Origin: Actinacidiphila oryziradicis
GTDB taxonomy: Bacteria > Actinomycetota > Actinomycetes > Streptomycetales > Streptomycetaceae
DNA length: 40,496 nucleotides
Reading direction: 5' to 3'
Assembly (NCBI RefSeq): GCF_005047355.1
Contig: NZ_SUMC01000068.1
Span: forward strand, 1-40,496
Shown here in pieces: positions 34,012 to 40,496 of this stretch. Position 1 is the stretch's first letter, and each line of letters starts with the position of its first letter. Both the position numbers and the translations under genes were made by a program. Under the pieces are notes generated by a model that saw only the letters and a program-made list of their open reading frames with translations, had not been told where the DNA came from and ran no database searches.

Positions 34012-34389
34012 CTACGCGGCCTCGGACTCGTCGTCCGGGGCCGTTTGCGTGAGCGGTGTGTGAGCGGACGGCTCATCCTCATCGGCCGTCTCAGCGGACT
34101 CGGGCGCATCATCCGCCTTGCCCGCGCGCGGTACGAGGCGGGCTGCGGCCTCGGCGATGGCCAGGTCGGTCTCGGGCAGCAGGCTCGTGTACGTGTCGGC
34201 GGTGATGGTGATCGAGGAGTGACCGAGCATCTCCTGGATGTCCTCCAGATCCGCACCTGCCGCATGGGCCAGCGTCGCCGCACCGTGCCGCAAGTCGTGC
34301 GGTGCCAGATGGCGAAGCGGGTGGTCATCTCGGCGCGGTAGTTGCTGCGAGCGGGGGCTCGGCGCAGCGACAGGGCGAGGTCTTGGCAT
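34012..34389 (-). pseudogene. C-terminal remnant of a tRNA-targeted tyrosine integrase
   Basis: The last 110 or so residues retain the end of the catalytic domain: HLAPHDLRHGAATLAHAAGA (H-x-x-R box), then DIQEMLGHSSITITADTYTS with the second His and the nucleophile Tyr. An acidic tail follows. The N-terminal three quarters, including the first Arg, is gone; upstream sequence belongs to the Pls-like gene, whose last codons overlap this frame. The gene reads towards tRNA-Arg and ends about 50 bp from it, the usual position of int in elements integrated at a tRNA 3' end. Confidence 0.8.
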
Positions 34390-37300
34390 GGTCTGCCGGG
34401 CAGGGCCAGGGAGCGATCGGGTTGCCCAGCCACCGGGTCCCGGCCGGTACTCGCTCCCCGCGCATCACCAGGGACGCCGGCCCTACCACTGTGCCGGCCG
34501 CCAGCGAGGCACCGGGCAGCGCGATGGAGTGCGGCCCCAGTGTGGCTCCCGCGTCGAGTCGGATGTGGTCCAGTTGCAACACCCGGTCGTGGAAGAGATG
34601 CGTTTGCACCACGCAACCGCGGTTTACCGAGGCGCCGTCTTCGATCCGGACCAGGTCGGTCTCGGGCAGCCAGTGGGTCTCGCACCACACGCCGCGGCCG
34701 ATCCGGGCGCCGAGCGAGCGCAGCCACATGTTGAGGAACGGCGTACCGAGCAGGAGCCGGCCGAGCCAGGGCATGGCCAGCTCCTCGACAAAGGTGTCGT
34801 AGAGCTCGTTGCGCCAGACGAAGGAGCTCCACAGTGGGTGGCGGCCCGTCATGAACCGCCCCATCACAAGCCATTTCGCTGCGGTGGTGGCCAGGCAGGC
34901 GAGTATGCCCGCGCACAGCAGCACCACTCCCGCCAGGGCCGCGGCCGCCGGCAGCCCGTAGCGTACGGCGAGCATCTGGAGTGTTATCGCGGTGAGGCTG
35001 CCGATGAGGGCTGTGCACATGACCGGTACAAGCCGGCACGCCTCCACGGCAGCCCGGGCGAGCACCAGCCTCCGCGGCGGCGCCCAGGTCCGTCCTGGAT
35101 CCCCCTGCTCCCGTACGCGGGGCAGTGAGAAGCCTGGTCTGCCCAGCCAGGACGATCCGGGGTCGGCGTGCGCGGGAACATCTGAGAGCACCCCGACCAG
35201 GGCGTCTTGGGGAAGCTCCCGGCCCGGGCTCACGATCCCGGAGTTGCCGACGAATGCACGCCGCCCGACGCAGGAAAAGTCCAGCCGGAGCCAGCCGCCA
35301 CGCAGCTCGAACGGCGCCACCAGGGTGTCATCGGCGAGGAACGCCTGGTCGCCTACCCGCATCAGTGCCGGCAGTCCCAGCACGGTGGAAACCTCCGCCT
35401 GCCGCCCGACCCTGGCCCCGAGCATACGCAGCCACAATGGCGTCAGCAGGCCCGCGTAGAAGGGGAAGAGCGAGGTCCGGGCCATGCCCATGAGCCGTGA
35501 GACCAGCCAGGCGCACCAGGCGACCCTGCCGCCTGTGGGGTGGTGCCCGGGAGTCAGAGCTCGGCCCGCGAGCCGTACCAGCAGCACGGTCAGCGTCGCA
35601 TAGCAGCCCATCGTCAGCAGGGCGAGCAGCGGGGTCAGCGGCAGCAGGTCGAGCGCCACGGCGCCGAGGTCCTGTTCGTCGCCCACGAAACGGTTCAGGA
35701 CAAGCAGCGCCGGCAGGGAAGCCACCAGTGGCAGCAACCCCAGGGCCAGCAGGGCCGCGCTGTAGGCCAGTTCCCAGCGCCTCGAACGTACCCGGACCGG
35801 CTGCGGCCAGTCGTGGCCCGCGCGCGGGGAACCGGATATTCGCCGTGCCGGTGAGCCGTACCACCGCTCATCCGCGGGCACTTCGCCATCTACACAGCTG
35901 CCGGGTGCGACATCCGCTCCGCTGCCCACCTTGGCACCGGGCATCAGCATGCTGCGGGCGCCCACCCGGGCGCCGTACCCCACCTCGACCCGGCCCAGAT
36001 GGAGCACATCGCCGTCCAGCCACCAACCGGCCGCGTCCGCCTCGGGCTCCAGAACGCATCCGGATCCGAAACGGGCCATTCCGGTCACCGGCGGCATGGC
36101 GTGCAGCTCCACGCTCCGGCCCACCGAGCAGCCCAACGCCTTGGCGTAGCGGGCAGCCCAGTGAGTGCCGAGCAGTGAGGCCGTACCGAGTACGGTCCCC
36201 ATGCGTTCAGCCGCCCACAGCCGCAGGTGCACCAATCCGCCACGGGGGTACGTACCGGGTCGGAACCCGGCGGTGAGCAATCGGCCGACGGCCGCCCCGA
36301 CCACAACGCGGCCGGGGGCGCTGGACAGAGCCAGCCAGCCCGCGGCGATCAGCCACCATGAACTCTGCGGGGCCCAGGGCAGCGGACCGACGAGATTGCC
36401 CAACGCGGCCAGTACGACCAGCAGCCGTATCCCCACCACACTGCACAGCACGGTCACCACCACGAGCTGCACGGCACCGGCCCGGCGGGGCGCGGGAAGG
36501 ACCTTGCGGCCGAGATCGCCGCCGCCCTCCAGTTCATTCAGCCGTGCGGCGAGGTCCAGCAGCCGGGGACACTGGTAGACATCGGCGACGGAAACCCTGG
36601 GGACGCGTTCGCGCAGTGTCGACACCAGTTGCGCGGCCGACAGGCTGGTACCGCCAAGAGTGAAGAAATCGCTCTCCTCCTCGGGGCGGAGCCCGAGCAG
36701 GCTCTCCCAGAGGTCGGCCAGCCATCGTACGGTGCCGGTCGGCCCCGGGGCGGTACCTGCGGGGACGGCCTGCCGCTCAAGCAGCGGCCAGGGCAGGGCG
36801 TCACGGTCGACCTTGCCGGACGTGTGGGTCGGAAGACCGTCGACGACAGCCAGCAGGGGCACCAGCGGCTGGGGCAGCCGGGCGAGCAGCAGGTCCCTGG
36901 CGGCGGCGGTATCGAAGGACTGGCAGCCGTCCCCGTGCAGGACCAGATACCCGACCAGGACCTGGCCACCCGCCGGGGTGGCGCGCACAGCGGCCGCGGC
37001 GGCACGTACCCCGGGCAGCGACTGGATCGCGGCATCTATCTCGCCGAGTTCCACACGGCGGCCGGCCAGCTTCACCTGCTCGTCCGCCCTGCCCATATAC
37101 ACCAGTCCCAGCGGGTCGGCACGGACCAGGTCACCGCTGCGATAGGCACGGGGGCTACGCAGAAAGGGGTGCGGCTGGAACTTCTCGGCGTCCCTGGCAG
37201 GATCCAGGTAACGGGCCGTCCCGACCCCGCCAATCACCAGCTCGCCGATCTCGCCCCAAGCCACAGGTCTGTTGTCCGGGCCCACGACGGCCAGTTCGCA

Positions 37301-38374
37301 GCCCGCCAACGGTGCGCCGATACGCACGGGCTCGCCAGGGGCCAGCCGGGCGGCACAGGCCACCACGGTGGTCTCAGTAGGACCGTAGGTGTTCCACAGC
37401 TCGCGCTGCGGAGCGGCGAGCCGGTCGACCAGTTCGGCGGGGCACGCCTCTCCGCCCAGGACGAGCAGCCGCACTCCCATGAGGCACTCGGCCGGCCACA
37501 GAGCGGCCAGGGTCGGAACAGTGGAGACCACGGTGACACCGCGCTCCAGCAGCCACGGCCCCAGATCGGCACCGGCCCTGACCAGCGAGCACGGCGCCGG
37601 AACCAGACAGGCGGCGTGGCGCCAGGCGAGCCACATCTCCTCGCAGGAGGCATCGAAGGCGACGGACAACCCGGCCAGCACCCGGTCGCCCGGTCCCAGC
37701 GGCCGGTGCCGGAGGAACAACTGTGCCTCCGCGTCCACAAAGGCGGCAGCTGAGCGGTGGGTCACGGCCACACCCTTGGGACGCCCTGAGGTACCGGAGG
37801 TGAAAATGACCCAGGCTTCGTCGGCCGGCCGTGGCAGACCCGCCTTGCCGCACGGCACGCGGCCGGGCCCAGGACGCACGGTCCCCCCCTCGCCGATGAC
37901 GGCGCAGACCTCCGCGTCCGCCCAGACCGCCGCGGCACGCCGGTCCGGGTCCTCCGCGTCCACCGGAACATACGATGCGCCCGTGCGCAGCACCGTGAGC
38001 ACGGCGGTGTAGAGGTCCACGGTTCCGGACGGCACCTGGACTCCGACCCGGTCCCCCACGCCGACACCGAGCACAGCGAGGTCACGTGCCAGCAGGCCGA
38101 CCCGGTCCCACAACTCGCGATAGCTGAGGACCACACCGTCCGCGTCGAGCGCGGGTGCGTCGGGGTACGCCCATACGGAGCACTCCAGTATGTCGAGCAG
38201 CGTACGCGGCGGCATCGCCGGCCCGGCGGCCCAGACCGCGCCCGGCCCATTCCGCCAGTGCTCCGGGGAACCCTCCTTGCCGTACCCGTTGGCAGGTCGA
38301 GGAGGCCGTCCATCCGGGCCGGGGCGCGGATATTTCCAGTCGGTCCACCCCTGTTGCTGAGGCGACGTGGTCAT
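34325..38374 (-). CDS. Pls-type NRPS-like poly-amino-acid synthetase
   Basis: The 1349-residue protein has the domain order of epsilon-poly-L-lysine synthetase and the NRPS terminal-domain family. An adenylation domain spans residues 55-530 (P-loop FTSGTSGRPKG 191-201, FDASCEEMWL from 240, NTYGPTE 328-334, Lys521). A carrier domain has FFTLGGTSL with Ser577 for phosphopantetheine. Then come about six transmembrane helices (from 635) interleaved with left-handed beta-helix (hexapeptide) segments such as RSMLMPGAKVGSGADVAPGS. In Pls these segments join amino acids into a short homopolymer at the membrane. The length is close to the 1.3 kb-residue Pls. The substrate cannot be read, and many homologues have unknown products. 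ATG 38374 fits the family start. The last codons overlap the integrase remnant. Confidence 0.85.
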   Translation of the reverse strand: MTTSPQQQGWTDWKYPRPGPDGRPPRPANGYGKEGSPEHWRNGPGAVWAAGPAMPPRTLLDILECSVWAYPDAPALDADGVVLSYRELWDRVGLLARDLAVLGVGVGDRVGVQVPSGTVDLYTAVLTVLRTGASYVPVDAEDPDRRAAAVWADAEVCAVIGEGGTVRPGPGRVPCGKAGLPRPADEAWVIFTSGTSGRPKGVAVTHRSAAAFVDAEAQLFLRHRPLGPGDRVLAGLSVAFDASCEEMWLAWRHAACLVPAPCSLVRAGADLGPWLLERGVTVVSTVPTLAALWPAECLMGVRLLVLGGEACPAELVDRLAAPQRELWNTYGPTETTVVACAARLAPGEPVRIGAPLAGCELAVVGPDNRPVAWGEIGELVIGGVGTARYLDPARDAEKFQPHPFLRSPRAYRSGDLVRADPLGLVYMGRADEQVKLAGRRVELGEIDAAIQSLPGVRAAAAAVRATPAGGQVLVGYLVLHGDGCQSFDTAAARDLLLARLPQPLVPLLAVVDGLPTHTSGKVDRDALPWPLLERQAVPAGTAPGPTGTVRWLADLWESLLGLRPEEESDFFTLGGTSLSAAQLVSTLRERVPRVSVADVYQCPRLLDLAARLNELEGGGDLGRKVLPAPRRAGAVQLVVVTVLCSVVGIRLLVVLAALGNLVGPLPWAPQSSWWLIAAGWLALSSAPGRVVVGAAVGRLLTAGFRPGTYPRGGLVHLRLWAAERMGTVLGTASLLGTHWAARYAKALGCSVGRSVELHAMPPVTGMARFGSGCVLEPEADAAGWWLDGDVLHLGRVEVGYGARVGARSMLMPGAKVGSGADVAPGSCVDGEVPADERWYGSPARRISGSPRAGHDWPQPVRVRSRRWELAYSAALLALGLLPLVASLPALLVLNRFVGDEQDLGAVALDLLPLTPLLALLTMGCYATLTVLLVRLAGRALTPGHHPTGGRVAWCAWLVSRLMGMARTSLFPFYAGLLTPLWLRMLGARVGRQAEVSTVLGLPALMRVGDQAFLADDTLVAPFELRGGWLRLDFSCVGRRAFVGNSGIVSPGRELPQDALVGVLSDVPAHADPGSSWLGRPGFSLPRVREQGDPGRTWAPPRRLVLARAAVEACRLVPVMCTALIGSLTAITLQMLAVRYGLPAAAALAGVVLLCAGILACLATTAAKWLVMGRFMTGRHPLWSSFVWRNELYDTFVEELAMPWLGRLLLGTPFLNMWLRSLGARIGRGVWCETHWLPETDLVRIEDGASVNRGCVVQTHLFHDRVLQLDHIRLDAGATLGPHSIALPGASLAAGTVVGPASLVMRGERVPAGTRWLGNPIAPWPCPADHAKTSPCRCAEPPLAATTAPR

Positions 38375-38811
38375 CCAGACTCCTTACGGAGGGGGCGCGA
38401 CGCTCTACGAACACATGCGGCGGGCGCGGGGATGAGGCGAGGCCCACGGGGCGGAGGGAGCCACAAGCGGCGCTCCACCGACCGCGACGGCGCCCAGCCA
38501 CGCGGGCGCTGCGGCACCACAGTCCCTCTCAGGTCCAACGGCCCCTTATCAGGCCCAACGGCCCCATATGAACACACGCCTTCGGGGCCCGCATCCTGTG
38601 CGGTGACCCGGCAGTTGTTCCAGGACCGCCTGCGGGCGGCGCCCGGACAGCGCGCCTCGCAGGTCGTCGCGGCCGTTTGGGCTTTCTCTGCAGCTCAGCT
38701 CAAGCTGGTTCCGAAGGCACGCGGACATGCAGGGTTGGAGGACCGGCACCAGCGGCGGCGTTTGTCGACGATCCTTTGAAGGGCGCACCTCTTGCGAGGC
38801 TGCCTGCCGCC
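38375..38811. other. Upstream region of the synthetase gene, no gene seen
   Basis: The 437 bp contain the promoter region of the leftward synthetase and the degenerate start of an IS. Near 38525-38570 the short unit AACGGCCCC(T/A)TAT is repeated in tandem-like fashion (CAACGGCCCCTTATCAGGCC, then CCAACGGCCCCATAT); it could be an operator. Confidence 0.35.
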
Positions 38812-39144
38812 GGGAAAGAGCACACGAGGATCGAGCGTGGCCAGCCTCGCACCCTGGCCACGGTGTTCGGGAAGGTGACCGTGACCCTGATCGCCTACCG
38901 CGCCACAGGGGCCGCGGATCTGCACCCGGCCGACGCGGTGTTGAACCTTCCGGCAGGGATGCACAGCCACGGGCTGGCCGCCTGGCCGCGCTGGAGTCTT
39001 CCCGCGGCTCGTTCGACGGGGCCTACGAACGGGTCAACACCCGCAGCCGGAATCGGCAAGCGGCAGATCGCCGAACTCGCCATGACCGCCGCGCCCGACA
39101 TCGACGTGTTCTACGACGCGCCGACAGCGAGACTCTCCAGATGA
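38812..39144 (+). pseudogene. ISKra4-family transposase N-terminal remnant
   Basis: GKEHTRIERGQPRTLATVFG followed by KVTVTLIAYRATGAADLHPA, DAVLNLPAGMHSHGL, then in a second frame RLAALESSRGSFDGAYERVN, and again in the first GIGKRQIAELAMTAAPDIDV (FYDA) matches the start of ISKra4-type transposases. Two frame changes and a stop at 39144 leave no catalytic domain. No ends could be fixed. Confidence 0.7.
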
Positions 39145-39351
39145 CACAACAAGTTGCCGGGCCTGATCCAGACAAGTGGACTTTGTTGGATTGGGAGTTC
39201 GTCGCCAACCCCTGACAACGCCGGAGTCCGCCCTCTCAAGATCGGTGCCAGTGGCGGTGCGCGGAAAAACCCAACTGCGGACGCAAGTCGCAGCCCGCCC
39301 GCGCGCCGCCCGACCGCCGACGGCACGGCGGGCCCCCGGGGCATCTGCGTC
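39145..39351. other. No supported gene
   Basis: The short plus-strand frame MTQQVAGPDPDKWTLLDWEF ends at 39215 and has no recognisable family. The rest is non-coding, between convergent units. Confidence 0.4.
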
Positions 39352-39819
39352 TCATCGCCAGTCCAAGGTGAGCGGGCCGTCCGGCAGCCGCCCGTCCAAG
39401 TAACCGTCCACCACCTCCGGCAGCTCCGGCGGGCGGACCGGCACCCCCGACTCCCGCAGCTCGGCCGCCGTCCACCACCGCGCGGGCAACGGACCGGCCT
39501 CGGCGAGATTCCGCACGGCCTGCGCATCCAAAGGGCCAGCCGGGACCGCCAGCAGCAGGCGGCGCTCAACCCGCGTACCTGACCATGCAGGTCCGGTGGC
39601 CCACACGTGCCCGACCACCGCCCCGTAACGCACCTCTGCGGAGCCCGTCCTCACCCGCGCCACCGCCGCCGCCGCCACCTCGTACGAGGACCCGAACCCG
39701 ACCCCGCCCGCCAACGGCGCCCATGCGCCCGCCCACTGCACCAGCAACGCCGTCCTGCGACAGCGGTCCAACAGGACGACGAGCGCGACTCGCCGCAGAC
39801 GCGGAGCGGGAACGACCAT
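39352..39819 (-). CDS. Nudix-fold-like hypothetical protein
   Basis: The product (155 aa from ATG 39819, preceded by GGGTGGGCC) begins MVVPAPRLRRVALVVLLDRC and continues with TALLVQW, WAPLAGGVGFGSSYEVAAAA, VRYGAVVGHVWAT and LPARWWTAAELRESGVPV. This is the strand order of a Nudix domain, but the REUxEExGU box is missing; the region after GGV has VAAAAVARVRTGSAEVRYG instead. It matches the gene at 28151 in layout (VV-LI-LL start, LLxQW, RWW near the end). Catalysis is doubtful; a binding or regulatory role is possible. The frame stays open to 40128 but without protein character. Confidence 0.55.
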   Translation of the reverse strand: MVVPAPRLRRVALVVLLDRCRRTALLVQWAGAWAPLAGGVGFGSSYEVAAAAVARVRTGSAEVRYGAVVGHVWATGPAWSGTRVERRLLLAVPAGPLDAQAVRNLAEAGPLPARWWTAAELRESGVPVRPPELPEVVDGYLDGRLPDGPLTLDWR

Positions 39820-40496
39820 AGGCCCACCCTGACCTACTGCCATTCCGATAGCACCCGGTGCGACGCAGAAGGGTGATGGGTCCCTGCCGCAGCGCGGCGC
39901 ACGGTGCGTGCCGCCCTGCAAAGGCGACTGCGCACGGGTAACGCCCGCATTGTTCACACTGCCGGAGCAGACCGACTTGTTCTCGACAGCGCTGCGGGAG
40001 ATCTCCCGGCGGTTCCGTATCTGACCCGCCCCGGCGCGCCACTCGTCCCAACGGTGACATGCGCGGCCCCCGAGATTGCCTGCGTCACGTTCTCGCCGAG
40101 TGTGCGGGCGTTCTTCCGCCGGGACCACCGCGAGCGCGAGGGCAACTGGCCCTCCCCCAGTTGCGGCATTCGATCCCCCCGGGCGCTCTCGGCACCGCGG
40201 GGTCGAACGCGACCCGGTAGTACCAGCGGTACAGGAGGCTGCTGGCGCTCAACGAAGCCGTGTTCCTTCAGCAGTGCCGGACCTGCGGCCCGCGCCTCGC
40301 CGCCAGCGCCGAGGCGCGCCCACGTGGATAGGCCCGGAGGGCACGAGGGAGAACCCGACGTGCACGGTCGCTTACGACGTCGTGCGCGGTAGCTGAGACC
40401 CCGGTCTGAGCATGCAAACGGCCGTGCGAGACGATCATGATTGTGACGTCAAGAGGGGCCCGCACGGCCTTGAGCCATCGTATCTGCACCGGGATC
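39820..40496. other. No intact gene; remnants and a hairpin at the window edge
   Basis: Short scraps look protein-like: LPEQTDLFSTALREISRRF ending near 40024, and YQRYRRLLALNEAVFLQQCR (with CxxC) near 40210-40330. None has a start or a family. GGCCGTGCG (40420-40428) and CGCACGGCC (40461-40469) form a 9-bp inverted repeat near the right edge. Reading beyond the window would be required to tell whether an IS begins there. Confidence 0.4.

Noticed and set aside
36629..37753. A 374-codon plus-strand frame
   Set aside because: It is antisense to the adenylation domain of the Pls-type synthetase, which carries all core motifs.
1..40496. CRISPR arrays, rRNA genes and riboswitches
   Set aside because: No regularly spaced direct repeats, conserved rRNA sequence or known riboswitch core was found on either strand.

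Overview
The window looks like a chromosomal or large-plasmid accessory region of a Streptomyces-type actinomycete. The DNA is strongly GC-rich, GTG and TTG starts are common, and the families are typical of that group: Asp23/AmaP envelope genes, a poly-amino-acid-synthetase-like NRPS, helicase-associated repeats and actinobacterial IS remnants. Many genes are broken, and much of the region has been built and re-cut by mobile elements.

Left part (1-2277): the end of a helical protein with two DUF8129-like repeats, a decayed GNAT acetyltransferase, a tiny membrane protein, and a STAS-domain gene.

Main discovery (2278-15718): a 13.4 kb Tn3-family transposon with both ends visible. It has 46-bp terminal inverted repeats (41 of 46 positions match) starting GGGG, and a 5-bp target duplication (GTTCC). 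It carries a decayed tnpA, a tyrosine recombinase of TnpI type, and a recombination site built from repeats of one 11-bp motif. The cargo is not a resistance gene. It is a leftward, tightly coupled operon that looks like a small natural-product pathway: LLM flavin oxidoreductase, two ATP-grasp ligases, a GCS2-type carboxylate-amine ligase, a glutamine-dependent asparagine-synthetase homologue, a PrpF/DapF-fold isomerase and an MFS exporter. A GNAT acetyltransferase sits just upstream. No carrier protein, NRPS or precursor-peptide gene was found, so the product is probably an amino-acid amide or short peptide made by free-standing ligases. The product is unknown.

Middle part (15719-20553): a phage tape-measure remnant, then two divergent envelope-stress operons. 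Leftward are two Asp23 proteins, a small membrane protein, a DUF6286-like protein and AmaP. Rightward are an ECF sigma factor, an Asp23 protein with an N-terminal Hx3Cx2C anti-sigma-like motif, and another Asp23-like protein.

A gene graveyard follows (20554-24939): fused methyltransferase and STAS fragments, a second copy of the decayed GNAT, IS701-, IS5- and helicase-like fragments, and two small intact cysteine-rich genes. Next come an intact GNAT homologue, an alpha/beta hydrolase, a dynamin/MFS chimera and a Nudix-like protein (24940-28600).

Right part (28601-40496): two winged-helix-type genes, then an overlapping pair made of a tyrosine-recombinase-fold protein without catalytic residues and a DDE-type transposase-like protein. 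These are followed by tRNA-Arg(CCU), the C-terminal remnant of an integrase beside it, a 1349-residue Pls-type synthetase, an ISKra4 remnant and a second Nudix-like gene.
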